Counted from the first letter of the stretch, positions 28,672 to 37,379 are shown. The stretch: 49,948 bases of DNA from Variovorax sp. (GCA_025352265.1 JANXTS010000024.1:1-49948); one strand, 5' to 3'. Program-made: numbers and translations. The notes: generated by a model from the sequence alone, not told the origin.

Positions 28672-30267
28672 ATGACCGAACACACCAAGACAGACGGATT
28701 GCCCGGCATGGACATGCCGGTGCACGCCAACGGCGAGGGTCACTCCCTTGCCAAGCCGGTCAAGATCGAGTGCAACGCCTGTCCGGTGTTGTGCCAGATC
28801 TCCGATGGCCGCACCGGTGCTTGCGATCGCTATGCCAACCGCGCCGGCGTGCTGGTTCGCGTCGACCCCGTGGTGGTGTTGCGTCGGGAGCTTTCGAGCG
28901 CATCGCCCGCGCTGGTTGCTTTCGACCGGCCAGGCGCCGAAGCGGACAACAGTCAGCGTGTCGATCCCGAGTGGAACGGCGATCTGCTGCATTCCGACGA
29001 GGTGTTCGTCACCGGTGTCGGGTCGTCCACCACTTATCCCGACTACAAGCCCGCGCCCTTCATCGTCGCATCGAAGGCGCGCGGCGTCGACATGGTCACT
29101 GTCGTCACCGAAGGCATATTCAGCTACTGCAGCTTGAAGGTGAAGATCGACACCGATCGTTTTCTGGGTGCCGAGCAGGCCAATGTGCGCTATCGCGGCG
29201 AAGCGGTCGGCCATGTCACCACGGCGGAGTACGGCTCGCAGATGCTGTCGCTCGGCGGCGTGCATCACCTCACCGGCGGCAGCAAGAAAGAAGGCCGCAT
29301 GACGGTCGAGCTGATGCAGTTGCTCGGCAACAAGAAGCCGGCCGAATGCACCATCGACGGTGGCGCCAGCATGGTGATCCAGGCGGGCAAGGCACCGATC
29401 GTCAACGGTGTCGAAGAGCAGCGCATGCGCGTGGGTTGCGGCTCCGCGGCTGTCGGCATCTTTGCGCGCCAGTTCGCGAGCGTGGCCGACGAGGTGGTGG
29501 TGGTCGACGATCACATCACCGGCGTGCTCACCGAGCATCAGGCCGGCAAGTGTCTCGACATGCCGCGGTCGGGCGTGCAGATGCGTGGCCGCAAGTCGAC
29601 GCCGGGCCGTTACTTCCAGGTCGCCAATCCGGGCAACGGCTGGGGCGGCACCGACATCGACGAGCCGCTGTCGATCATCGAAGGCTGGGAAGAAGGCGTG
29701 GCCAAGCCCGGCTTGCGCCTCTTGATGACGTCGACCACCGGCGAGCACGCGCAGTGGTATGTGCTGGACGAAGCGCTGCAACCGGTCGAGCAGCCAATGC
29801 CGACCGAGGTCAGGCGCATCGTCGAACGCATCGGCGAGAACTGCGAACCCTCGCTGTGCACCGTGCTTTTTCTTGGTGGAGCCGGCGGCAGCCTGCGTGC
29901 CGGCGTCACGGAAAATCCGGTGCTTCTGACGCGCGCCATCAAGCGTGCGCTCGTCAACGTGACCTGCGGCGGTGCGCCGGCCTACGTGTGGCCCGGCGGT
30001 GGCATTACCGTCATGGCCGATGTCATGCGCATGCCCGGCAACAGCTTCGGCACGGTACCGACGCCGGCCATCGTGGCGCCGATCGAATTCAGCATGCGGC
30101 GGGACGATTACGCAGCGCTCGGCGGTCACATGGACAGCATCCTTTCGCTGGAACAAGCGCTGTCGCGTGGCGCCTGGCAAGACGATGGCGCACCGTTGGC
30201 GCGGCAGTGGCTGGCGATCGACGACGCCAATCCATGGCCGCTGGGTCAACCGCCGATGCTGGGCTAG
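28672..30267 (+). CDS. 6-Hydroxynicotinate reductase
   Basis: A 531-residue protein resembling Hnr of Eubacterium barkeri, which reduces 6-hydroxynicotinate to 1,4,5,6-tetrahydro-6-oxonicotinate and carries a covalent flavin plus Fe-S clusters. An N-terminal cysteine set, Cys34-x2-Cys37-x3-Cys41-x9-Cys51 (ECNACPVLC and GACDRY), fits a [4Fe-4S] site. More cysteines follow (IFSYCSLKV, RVGCGSAAVG, ENCEPSLCTV, VTCGGAPAYVW). A threonine-bearing segment, NSFGTVPTPA (Thr461, Thr464), is a possible flavin attachment region, which is speculative. It is the first gene of the rightward operon and is followed after 12 bases by an ApbE-like gene. Enamidase and nicotinamidase genes nearby support the assignment. 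Confidence 0.85.
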   Translation: MTEHTKTDGLPGMDMPVHANGEGHSLAKPVKIECNACPVLCQISDGRTGACDRYANRAGVLVRVDPVVVLRRELSSASPALVAFDRPGAEADNSQRVDPEWNGDLLHSDEVFVTGVGSSTTYPDYKPAPFIVASKARGVDMVTVVTEGIFSYCSLKVKIDTDRFLGAEQANVRYRGEAVGHVTTAEYGSQMLSLGGVHHLTGGSKKEGRMTVELMQLLGNKKPAECTIDGGASMVIQAGKAPIVNGVEEQRMRVGCGSAAVGIFARQFASVADEVVVVDDHITGVLTEHQAGKCLDMPRSGVQMRGRKSTPGRYFQVANPGNGWGGTDIDEPLSIIEGWEEGVAKPGLRLLMTSTTGEHAQWYVLDEALQPVEQPMPTEVRRIVERIGENCEPSLCTVLFLGGAGGSLRAGVTENPVLLTRAIKRALVNVTCGGAPAYVWPGGGITVMADVMRMPGNSFGTVPTPAIVAPIEFSMRRDDYAALGGHMDSILSLEQALSRGAWQDDGAPLARQWLAIDDANPWPLGQPPMLG

Positions 30268-30279
30268 CGCCCTCAAAAG

Positions 30280-31209
30280 ATGACTGCACAACGCAACCGG
30301 CTCGACGCGCACCGCTGGCACTTCAGCCACGGGCCGATCGACGTCATTGCCGAAGCCCACGGCGATGCGGCGGCGGTCGCTGCGGCACATGCAGCGGCCT
30401 GGCAGCGCTTCACCGGCGTGCTCGACGAACTGGTCGGCGAACTTCGCGAATTGCGGCGCCCCATCGATGTAGCTCGCGCGACGCATGCGTGGCGCAGCCC
30501 GATCGCACAGCGCATGTGGTCGGCCTGCGCACCTTTCAGTGCGAGCTTCATCACGCCGATGGCGGCTGTGGCCGGCGCGGTCGCTCAGGAGCTCATCGCC
30601 TGTTACCAGCACGCGGGCATCGAGCGCGCCTGGATCAACAACGGCGGCGACATCGCGCTGCAACTCGCGCCTGGCCAGAGCGTGCGCATCGGACTGCTGG
30701 CGGATATCGCGACCTTCGACTTGCGCGATGCGGGTCTGCTCGTCACCGACGGTCTGTTCGACATCACCGCCGATATGCCGGTGCGTGGTGTCGCGACCAG
30801 TGGCTGGCGCGGCCGCAGTTTCTCGCTCGGCATCGCCGACAGCGTCACCGTGCTGGCGGCCACGGCGGCAAAGGCCGACGCGGCCGCGACAGCAATCGGC
30901 AACGCCGTAAACGTAGTCGATGCAGGAGTCGAGCGCAAACCTGCCAGCGAATGCGAGGACGACAGCGACCTCGGCGACATCCCGGTGACGGTCGATGTCG
31001 CCGTGCTCGACCCGGCGCAGGTGAAGCGAGCGCTGGACGCGGGCGCCGTCTGTGCAAGGGCGCTTCAACACGCGGGCCACATTCACGCTGCCATGCTGGT
31101 TTGCCAGGGGCAATGGCGCATGGTCGAGCCCTTATGCTCGGACGCATTGCCGATCGCACAGCCCGCCGGGCGCGCCGCGATGGCTGCAGTTGGTTCAGTA
31201 TTTGCTTAA
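30280..31209 (+). CDS. UPF0280 family protein, ApbE-like; candidate flavin transferase
   Basis: A 309-residue protein of family UPF0280, whose fold is related to ApbE flavin transferases. Visible hallmarks are WINNGGDIAL from Trp118 (compare the GG-containing nucleotide region of ApbE), GVATSGWRGRSFSLGIADSV, and VLAATAAKADAAATAIGNAV, the last like the AD..AT segment near the ApbE metal site. No signal peptide is evident, so it should act in the cytoplasm, unlike classical exported ApbE. It lies 12 bases after 6-hydroxynicotinate reductase, an enzyme type known to hold a covalent flavin. Attaching that flavin is the simplest role, but this is inference; no activity is established for UPF0280. 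Confidence 0.8.
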   Translation: MTAQRNRLDAHRWHFSHGPIDVIAEAHGDAAAVAAAHAAAWQRFTGVLDELVGELRELRRPIDVARATHAWRSPIAQRMWSACAPFSASFITPMAAVAGAVAQELIACYQHAGIERAWINNGGDIALQLAPGQSVRIGLLADIATFDLRDAGLLVTDGLFDITADMPVRGVATSGWRGRSFSLGIADSVTVLAATAAKADAAATAIGNAVNVVDAGVERKPASECEDDSDLGDIPVTVDVAVLDPAQVKRALDAGAVCARALQHAGHIHAAMLVCQGQWRMVEPLCSDALPIAQPAGRAAMAAVGSVFA

Positions 31210-31230
31210 CGAAAAGCAAGGCACCTTTCC

Positions 31231-31872
31231 ATGATCGATATCCGTCGCGTTTTCACCCAAGTCGAGCACATTCACCACGAATTCGGACCGCGCGCCGAGG
31301 CCCCGTTGGTGCGTGGTGCCGTCGGCGTGGTGATGACCAATCCGTTTGCGGGCCGCTACGAGCCCGACATTCTTCCGATGATGGCGCTGCTCGATCCGGT
31401 CGGCGTCGACATGGCGCACCGCCTGCATGCTGCGATGGACGTTCCGCTGGACCAGCTCGCGACTTACGGCAAGGGCGCAATCGTCGGCGCAGGCGGCGAG
31501 CTGGAGCATGGCGCGCTGTGGCATGTTCCCGGCGGGTATGCCATGCGCGAGCTGCTCGGCTGGAAGGGTGACCGTGTCGCCTACATGGCCGGCAAGGCCG
31601 AGGCGAAGACCGGTCAGCCTGCCAATGCGCTGTCGATCGTGCCGTCGACCAAGAAGGTCGGCCCACCCGGTGCTGCGCTCGACGTGCCGCTGACCAACAT
31701 CAATGCCAGCTATGTGCGCGGCCAGTTCGACGCGATCGAGGTGCGCGTGCCCGGTGCGCCTGCAGCCGACGAGATCGTCTTTATCCTGGCGATGAGCACG
31801 GGCTATCGCATCCACGCACGCGTCGGTGGATTGCTGGCCAAGGACATCAGCAAATGGGACGGCTTGCGTTGA
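31231..31872 (+). CDS. AA_synth family protein (PF06684), paralogue 1
   Basis: A 213-residue protein of the so-called amino acid synthesis family, whose biochemical function is not established. Shared motifs are VVMTNPFAGRYEPDI, YGKGAIVGAGGELEHG, VPSTKKVGPPGAALDVPL and VRGQFDAIEVRVPGAP. Compared with paralogue 2 it has an insertion of about 20 residues near the middle (AMRELLGWKGDRVAYMAGKA). No signal or membrane segment. It lies 21 bases after the UPF0280 gene and 40 bases before its own paralogue, within the nicotinate operon. The pair may form a heteromer and act on a ring-derived intermediate; this is inference from position only. Confidence 0.85.
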   Translation: MIDIRRVFTQVEHIHHEFGPRAEAPLVRGAVGVVMTNPFAGRYEPDILPMMALLDPVGVDMAHRLHAAMDVPLDQLATYGKGAIVGAGGELEHGALWHVPGGYAMRELLGWKGDRVAYMAGKAEAKTGQPANALSIVPSTKKVGPPGAALDVPLTNINASYVRGQFDAIEVRVPGAPAADEIVFILAMSTGYRIHARVGGLLAKDISKWDGLR

Positions 31873-31912
31873 GCGCAACACCCACGATGCACCACAAGAC
31901 AAGGAAAAACTC

Positions 31913-32497
31913 ATGAGCGCGAACATCAGAAAACTCGTTGTGCAAGTCGACGAAGTCCGTAAGGAGATGGGGCAAACCATCGACCCGCCGACGCGCCGTG
32001 CCGTCGCCATTGCAGTCATCGACAACCCGTATGCGGGTCGCTACAGCGAGAACCTCGACGAGTTGATCGCCATCGGCGAAGAGCTCGGCGCATTGCTCGG
32101 GCAAAAGGCCGTTGCAGCGTTGGGCATCGCGCCCGGCCAGGTGCAAAGCTATGGCAAGGCCGCCATCGTCGGCGAGGCCGGCGAGCTCGAACATGCCGCC
32201 GCCATCCTGCATCCGAAGCTTGGCGCGCCGTTGCGCATCGCGGTCGAAAAAGGCGCTGCACTGGTGCCGTCGAGCAAGAAGCGCGGCACGCTCGGCACCG
32301 CCATCGACGTACCACTCGGCCACAAGGACGCCGCCTTTGTGCGGAGTCACTTCGACGCGATCGAAGCCCGCGTGTCCGATGCGCCGCGCGCCAATGAAAT
32401 CGTCGTCGCCGTCGCGGTGACCGATAGCGGACGCCCGCTGTCGCGCATCGGCGGTCTCAAGGTCGACGAGATCAAGGGCGAAGACGGCCTCCGCTGA
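31913..32497 (+). CDS. AA_synth family protein (PF06684), paralogue 2
   Basis: A 194-residue paralogue of the preceding gene, with AVIDNPYAGRYSENL, YGKAAIVGEAGELEHA, VPSSKKRGTLGTAIDVPLG and VRSHFDAIEARVSDAP aligned to the same blocks. The ATG at 31913 is supported by AAGGAAAA eight bases upstream; the frame further upstream overlaps paralogue 1 and is not protein-like. The conserved NP(F/Y)AGRY and GE(L)EHA blocks are kept in both copies, so neither looks decayed. Function unknown. A 56-base gap leads to the ABC importer genes. Confidence 0.85.
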   Translation: MSANIRKLVVQVDEVRKEMGQTIDPPTRRAVAIAVIDNPYAGRYSENLDELIAIGEELGALLGQKAVAALGIAPGQVQSYGKAAIVGEAGELEHAAAILHPKLGAPLRIAVEKGAALVPSSKKRGTLGTAIDVPLGHKDAAFVRSHFDAIEARVSDAPRANEIVVAVAVTDSGRPLSRIGGLKVDEIKGEDGLR

Positions 32498-32553
32498 ATC
32501 GTTTTTCCAGTCACCTGCCTTCTTATCTTTTGCTGTCCTCAAGGAGTGTCCTT

Positions 32554-33759
32554 ATGAACCCATTGCGTCATGTTTTCAGCGCTGCGGCCCTCGCCGTGTT
32601 CGCCATCGCCGTCGTGCCCGCCCACGCGCAGGGCGTGATCAAGATCGGCGAAGTCAACAGCTACAAGGCTCAGCCCGCCTTCCTTGAGCCCTACAAGAAG
32701 GGCATGGAGCTGGCCGTCGAAGAGATCAACGCCAAGGGCGGTGTCAATGGCAAGAAGGTCGAGCTCATCACGCGTGACGACAACGCGAACCCCGGCGACG
32801 CCGTGCGCGTGGCCGAAGAACTGGTGGCGCGCGAAAAGATCGATGTGCTCACCGGTACCTTCCTGTCGAACACCGGCCTGGCCGTGGCCGACTTCGCGAA
32901 GCAAAAGAAGATCTTCTTTTTGGCCGGCGAACCGCTGACCGACAAGATGACCTGGCAAGGCGGCAACGAATACACGTTCCGTCTGCGCCCCGGCACCTAC
33001 ATGCAGGCTGCGATGCTGGTGCCTGAGGCCGTCAAGCTGAACAAGAAGCGCTGGGCTGTCGTGTACCCCAACTATGAATACGGCCAGTCGGCGGTCGCTG
33101 CGTTCAAGACGCTGCTGAAGGCGGCGCAGCCCGACGTCGAGTTCGTGGCAGAGCAGGCGCCGCCGCTGGGCAAAGTCGACGCCGGTGCGGTCGCGCAAGC
33201 GCTGGCCGATGCCAAGCCCGACGCCATCTTCAACGTGCTGTTCGGTGCCGACCTGTCGAAGTTCGTGCGCGAAGGCAATACGCGTGGACTGTTCAAAGAG
33301 CGCGCGGTCGTGAGCGTGCTGACCGGTGAGCCCGAGTACCTCGATCCGCTCAAAGAAGAAACGCCCAACGGCTGGATCGTGACGGGCTACCCGTGGTACG
33401 GCATCCAGACGCCCGAGCACAAGGCCTTTTTCCTCGCCTATCACGCCAAGTACAACGACTATCCGCGCCTCGGCTCGGTCGTCGGCTACAGCATGATCAA
33501 GTCGGTCGCAGCCGGCATCGCCAAGGCCAAGAGCACCGAGCCGCTGAAGCTGGTCGCCGCCTTCAAGGGCCTGCCGGTCGACACGCCGTTCGGCAAGATC
33601 ACTTACCGTGCCGAAGACCATCAATCGACCATGGGTGCGTTCGTCGGCAAGACGAAGAACGAGAACGGCAAGGGCGTGATGGTCGACTACACGTACTTCG
33701 ACGGCGCAAAGTTCCAGCCGTCCGCAGCCGACGTCAAGAAGTCGCGCGCCGCAGACTGA
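32554..33759 (+). CDS. Branched-chain-type ABC transporter substrate-binding protein
   Basis: A 401-residue periplasmic binding protein of the LivJ/K-like family. Residues 1-27 form the signal peptide (ending VVPAHAQ). The mature protein starts VIKIGEVNSYKAQPAFLEPYKKG, with the typical EEINAKGGVNGKKVELITRDDNANP. AAGGAG lies eight bases before ATG 32554. The family binds amino acids, amides and also aromatic acids. Its place inside a nicotinate operon suggests nicotinate, nicotinamide or a relative as ligand (inference). It is followed by a fused permease and two ATPases, a complete importer. Confidence 0.9.
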   Translation: MNPLRHVFSAAALAVFAIAVVPAHAQGVIKIGEVNSYKAQPAFLEPYKKGMELAVEEINAKGGVNGKKVELITRDDNANPGDAVRVAEELVAREKIDVLTGTFLSNTGLAVADFAKQKKIFFLAGEPLTDKMTWQGGNEYTFRLRPGTYMQAAMLVPEAVKLNKKRWAVVYPNYEYGQSAVAAFKTLLKAAQPDVEFVAEQAPPLGKVDAGAVAQALADAKPDAIFNVLFGADLSKFVREGNTRGLFKERAVVSVLTGEPEYLDPLKEETPNGWIVTGYPWYGIQTPEHKAFFLAYHAKYNDYPRLGSVVGYSMIKSVAAGIAKAKSTEPLKLVAAFKGLPVDTPFGKITYRAEDHQSTMGAFVGKTKNENGKGVMVDYTYFDGAKFQPSAADVKKSRAAD

Positions 33760-33798
33760 TCGTTCCACCATTCGACCGATGTTTTCGACAACCGCCTC

Positions 33799-35745
33799 AT
33801 GAGTCTCTCGTCCCTGCTGCTGCAGTTCCTCACCGGGCTGTCATCGGCTTCTTCGTTGTTCCTCGTGGGCGCGGGTCTGTCGTTGATCTTCGGGGTCACG
33901 CGCATCGTCAATTTCGCGCATGGCTCGTTCTTCATGGTGGGCATCTACATTGCCTACACGCTGGTCGATCGGCTTGGAACCGGGCTCGGTTTCTGGCTGG
34001 CCATCGTCATAGCGGCGTTGACGGTCGGCGTGCTCGGTGCGCTGATCGAAGTGGTGCTGCTGCGGCGCATCTACAAATCGCCGGAGCTGTTCCAGTTGCT
34101 GGCCACCTTCGCACTTGTGCTGGTCATCAAGGACGCCGTGCTCTATCTGTGGGGGCCAGACGAATTGCTCGGCCCGCGCGCGCCGGGCCTGTCTGGCGCG
34201 GTCGAGATCCTCGGTCGGCAGTTTCCGACCTACGACCTGTTCCTGATCGTCGTGGGCCCGGTCGTGCTCGGCCTCATGTGGCTGCTGCTCACACGCACGC
34301 GCTTTGGAACACTGGTGCGTGCCGCGACGCAAGACCGCGAGATGGTGAGCGCGCTGGGCGTCAACCAGGCGTGGCTATTTACCGCGGTGTTCGCGCTCGG
34401 CGCGATGTTGGCCGGCCTCGGCGGCGCGCTGCAGTTGCCGCGAGAACCAGCCACGTTGGCGATGGACCTCAACACCATCGGTGCCGCCTTCGTAGTGGTG
34501 GTGGTCGGTGGCATGGGTTCGATCCCCGGCGCCTATGCGGCGGCGCTGCTGATCTCGGAAATCAAGGCGGTCTGCATCTGGCTCGGCGTGGTCGAACTCT
34601 TCGGCTACAGCGTCTCGTTCTCCAAATTGACCCTGGTAGTCGACTTCATCGTGATGGCGATCGTGCTGGTGTGGCGGCCGTGGGGCCTGTTCGGTCGGCC
34701 GCAGGCGCCGAGCCGCTATGTCGGCATCGCCGAAGAGCCATTGCGTCGCGCCAGCAAGGGCTATGTGTGGGCCGTCGCCGTGCTGGGCGTGCTGTTGATG
34801 GCGATGCCACTGCTCACTACCGATTCGCCCTACACCACGGTGCTGATGATCGACCTCTTGATCGCCGCGCTGTTCGCTGCCAGTCTGCACTTCATCATGG
34901 GTCCGGCCGGCATGCATTCGTTCGGCCATGCGGCGTACTTCGGACTGGGTGCTTACGGCGCCGCCCTGCTGGTCAAGGCCAGCGGACTGCCTATGGAATT
35001 GGCGCTGATCGTGGCGCCGCTGGTCGCGGCCATCGGCGCTTTCGTCTACGGCTGGTTTGCGGTGCGGCTGTCGGGTGTCTACCTCGCGATGCTCACTTTG
35101 GCTTTCGCGCAGATCACCTGGGCCATCGTCTACCAGTGGGACTCGTTCACCGGCGGCAGCAATGGGCTCACCGGCGTCTGGCCGTCGGAATGGCTGTCGG
35201 ACAAGCGCATGTACTACTGGCTCACGCTGATCCTGGTGGCGGCCGGCGTCTTGATGCTGCGCCGCGTGTTGTTCTCGCCCTTCGGCTATGCGCTGCGCGC
35301 GGGCCGCGATTCGGTGCTGCGTGCCGATGCCATCGGCATCGACGTCAAGCGCATGCAGTGGACGGCTTTCGTCATTGCCGGCACCGCAGCCGGGCTCGCC
35401 GGCTCGCTCTACGCTTTTTCCAAGGGCAGCATTTCGCCGGAGAGCCTGAGCGTCGACAAGTCGGTCGACGGCTTGGTCATGGTGTTGTTAGGCGGCATCC
35501 AGACACTGGCCGGCCCGGTCGTCGGCGCCGTTACCTTCAGCTGGCTGCACGACACGGTGGCGCGCAACACCGACTACTGGCGCGCGATGCTCGGCGCCAT
35601 CATCCTGATCCTCGTGCTGCTGTTTCCTCAGGGCATCGCGGGGTTTGCCAAGCAGATGTTCGACAAGTTGAAACGCAAGACTGCGGTGACGGGGGGTGCC
35701 CCTATCCCAGCCTTCCCCGGCAAGGGGAAGGAGCAACTTCCATGA
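33799..35745 (+). CDS. Fused branched-chain-type ABC permease (LivH-LivM)
   Basis: A 648-residue inner-membrane protein in which both permeases of a LIV-type importer are joined. Residues about 1-290 correspond to LivH (VGAGLSLIFGVTRIVNFAHGS; GALIEVVLLRRIYKSPE). Residues about 310-630 correspond to LivM (MGPAGMHSFGHAAYFGLGAYGAAL; GRDSVLRADAIGID; SLYAFSKGSISPESLSVDKS). Such fusions are known in the family. The last 14 residues (GGAPIPAFPGKGKEQLP region) are encoded by a palindromic repeat and probably are not structural. The stop overlaps the next start (ATGA). Same presumed substrate as the binding protein upstream. Confidence 0.92.
   Translation: MSLSSLLLQFLTGLSSASSLFLVGAGLSLIFGVTRIVNFAHGSFFMVGIYIAYTLVDRLGTGLGFWLAIVIAALTVGVLGALIEVVLLRRIYKSPELFQLLATFALVLVIKDAVLYLWGPDELLGPRAPGLSGAVEILGRQFPTYDLFLIVVGPVVLGLMWLLLTRTRFGTLVRAATQDREMVSALGVNQAWLFTAVFALGAMLAGLGGALQLPREPATLAMDLNTIGAAFVVVVVGGMGSIPGAYAAALLISEIKAVCIWLGVVELFGYSVSFSKLTLVVDFIVMAIVLVWRPWGLFGRPQAPSRYVGIAEEPLRRASKGYVWAVAVLGVLLMAMPLLTTDSPYTTVLMIDLLIAALFAASLHFIMGPAGMHSFGHAAYFGLGAYGAALLVKASGLPMELALIVAPLVAAIGAFVYGWFAVRLSGVYLAMLTLAFAQITWAIVYQWDSFTGGSNGLTGVWPSEWLSDKRMYYWLTLILVAAGVLMLRRVLFSPFGYALRAGRDSVLRADAIGIDVKRMQWTAFVIAGTAAGLAGSLYAFSKGSISPESLSVDKSVDGLVMVLLGGIQTLAGPVVGAVTFSWLHDTVARNTDYWRAMLGAIILILVLLFPQGIAGFAKQMFDKLKRKTAVTGGAPIPAFPGKGKEQLP
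35701..35736. repeat. GC-rich palindromic repeat covering a permease 3' end and the next ribosome-binding site
   Basis: CCTTCCCC (35711-35718) pairs with GGGGAAGG (35724-35731) around GGCAA. The following AAGGAGCAAC contains the Shine-Dalgarno of the ATPase gene at 35742, so the hairpin overlaps and may mask it. The sequence closely resembles the element at 40895-40930: both have CCTATC upstream, TCCCCGG in the loop side and AAGGAGCAAC downstream. Confidence 0.75.
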
Positions 35746-36578
35746 ACGCAGACATCGCAACATCCGTGACCGACACGCCGCTTTTGAAAGTCACCGGGCT
35801 CGGCAAATCGTTCGGCGGCGTCAAGGCTGTCGACGGCATCGACTTCGAATTGAAGGCCGGCGAGCTGCTGGCGCTGATCGGTCCCAACGGCGCGGGCAAG
35901 TCGACGACCTTCAACATGGTCAACGGACAGCTCAAGGCCGACCAGGGTTCCATCCTGTTCCACGGCCATGAGCTCGTCGGCATGAAGCCGCGTGCCATCT
36001 GGCGCCTGGGCGTCGGCCGCACCTTCCAGATCGCCGAGACCTTCGCTTCATTGACGGTGGCGGAGAACGTGCAAATGGCGATGTTGTCGCACGATGGCAA
36101 GCTGTTCTCGATGTGGCGCCGCGCGGCGGAGCACAAGCGCGACGAAGCGCTTGCGTTGCTCGACCAGGTCGGCATGAAGGCGCAGGCCGATCGGCCGTGC
36201 AGCGAGCTCGCGTATGGCGACGTCAAGCGCGTCGAACTCGCCATCGCGATGGCCAACGCACCCAAGCTCTTGTTGATGGACGAACCCACCGCCGGCATGG
36301 CACCGAAGGAGCGCAACTCGCTGATGGCGCTGACCAAAGACCTCGTAACCGGCCGCGGACTTGCCGTGCTGTTTACCGAACACAGCATGGACGTGGTGTT
36401 CGCCTATGCCGATCGCATGATCGTGCTGGCACGCGGTCGCCTGATCGCGCAAGGCAAGCCGCTCGAAATTCGCGACCATCCGAAAGTGCAGGAGGTGTAC
36501 TTCGGCAGTGGCAAGACCTTCGAGAAGATCGCGGCCAAAGCCGCAGCTGTGTCCGCTGCATTGGGAGCCCCGGCATGA
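35742..36578 (+). CDS. Branched-chain-type ABC ATPase (LivG-like)
   Basis: A 278-residue ATPase subunit: Walker A GPNGAGKST, Q-loop GRTFQIAETF, Walker B KLLLMDEPTAGM, H-loop TEHSMDVVF. The signature is unusual: ELAYGDVKRVELAIAMA in place of LSGGQ, a pattern often seen in LivG-type ATPases (LxYGxQR). The C-terminal VYFGSGKTFEKIAAKAAAV is longer than usual. The start ATG overlaps the permease stop and its ribosome-binding site lies in the palindromic repeat. The stop overlaps the LivF-like start (ATGA). The frame is open upstream through the permease but this is not coding. Confidence 0.92.
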   Translation: MNADIATSVTDTPLLKVTGLGKSFGGVKAVDGIDFELKAGELLALIGPNGAGKSTTFNMVNGQLKADQGSILFHGHELVGMKPRAIWRLGVGRTFQIAETFASLTVAENVQMAMLSHDGKLFSMWRRAAEHKRDEALALLDQVGMKAQADRPCSELAYGDVKRVELAIAMANAPKLLLMDEPTAGMAPKERNSLMALTKDLVTGRGLAVLFTEHSMDVVFAYADRMIVLARGRLIAQGKPLEIRDHPKVQEVYFGSGKTFEKIAAKAAAVSAALGAPA

Positions 36579-37309
36579 GCGCAAACGAGCTGCTGCTCGA
36601 AGCCAAGTCACTCTGCGCCTGGTATGGCGCGGCGCAGATCCTGTACGACGTCGACCTCGAAGTGCGGCGCGGCGAAGTGGTCGCGCTGATGGGCCGGAAC
36701 GGCGCGGGCAAGTCGACCACGCTCAAGACATTGATCGGCATGTTGACCAAGCGGCGCGGCGCGGTGCGCTTCCTGGGCCACGACATCTCGAAGAGCGAGC
36801 CGCATGTGGCGGCGCGCCTCGGACTCGGCTTCGTGCCGGAAGACCGACGCGTTTTCACCGACCTCACGGTGATGGAGAACCTCGAAGTCGGCAAGCAGCC
36901 CGTGCGGCATTGGACCGACGGCACATCGGCACCTGTGTGGACGCCCGAACGGCTCTTCAAGCTGTTCCCCAACCTCGGCGAAATGCCGAACCGGCCCGGC
37001 GGGCGCATGAGCGGCGGCGAGCAGCAGATGCTGACGGTCGCCCGCACGCTCATGGGCAACCCGTACCTGGTGCTACTCGACGAACCGTCCGAAGGCGTCG
37101 CGCCCGTCATCGTTGAGCAGATGGCCAACATGATCCTCGAGTTGAAAGCGCAGGGTGTCAGCATCTTGTTGTCGGAGCAGAACATGCACTTTGCGGAACT
37201 GGTGTCTGATCGCGCTTATGTGCTGGAGAAGGGCCAGATCCGTTATCACGCATCGATGGTTGAACTCGCTGCCAACGAAGATGTGCGCCGACAATATCTG
37301 AGCGTTTGA
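36575..37309 (+). CDS. Branched-chain-type ABC ATPase (LivF-like)
   Basis: A 244-residue second ATPase: Walker A GRNGAGKSTT, Q-loop region GLGFVPEDRRVF, signature MSGGEQQM, Walker B YLVLLDEPSEGVAP, H-loop LSEQNMHFA. The PEDRRVF and SEQN blocks are characteristic of LivF. The start ATG is coupled to the LivG-like stop (ATGA). With 32554-36578 it completes a five-component importer in four polypeptides. A 70-base gap follows before the nicotinamidase gene; it contains no recognisable element. Confidence 0.93.
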   Translation: MSANELLLEAKSLCAWYGAAQILYDVDLEVRRGEVVALMGRNGAGKSTTLKTLIGMLTKRRGAVRFLGHDISKSEPHVAARLGLGFVPEDRRVFTDLTVMENLEVGKQPVRHWTDGTSAPVWTPERLFKLFPNLGEMPNRPGGRMSGGEQQMLTVARTLMGNPYLVLLDEPSEGVAPVIVEQMANMILELKAQGVSILLSEQNMHFAELVSDRAYVLEKGQIRYHASMVELAANEDVRRQYLSV

Positions 37310-37379
37310 TTCCGTTTAAAGAAATCTGTCGATGAGAACCACCATGCATTGCAAAACCATCCTCGAGGCGGGCTGAGCG

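Noticed and set aside
27814..31113. Open frame of 1099 codons on the minus strand through the Hnr region
   Set aside because: It crosses three genes and the divergent promoter and has the biased composition of a shadow frame.
28572..31571. Open frame of 999 codons overlapping the Hnr and UPF0280 genes on the same strand
   Set aside because: Arg-rich alternate frame across two recognised genes; it does not resemble a real protein.
37344..37376. Ten-codon open frame (MHCKTILEAG) before pncA
   Set aside because: Too short and lacking a clear ribosome-binding site; no evidence that it is a leader peptide.
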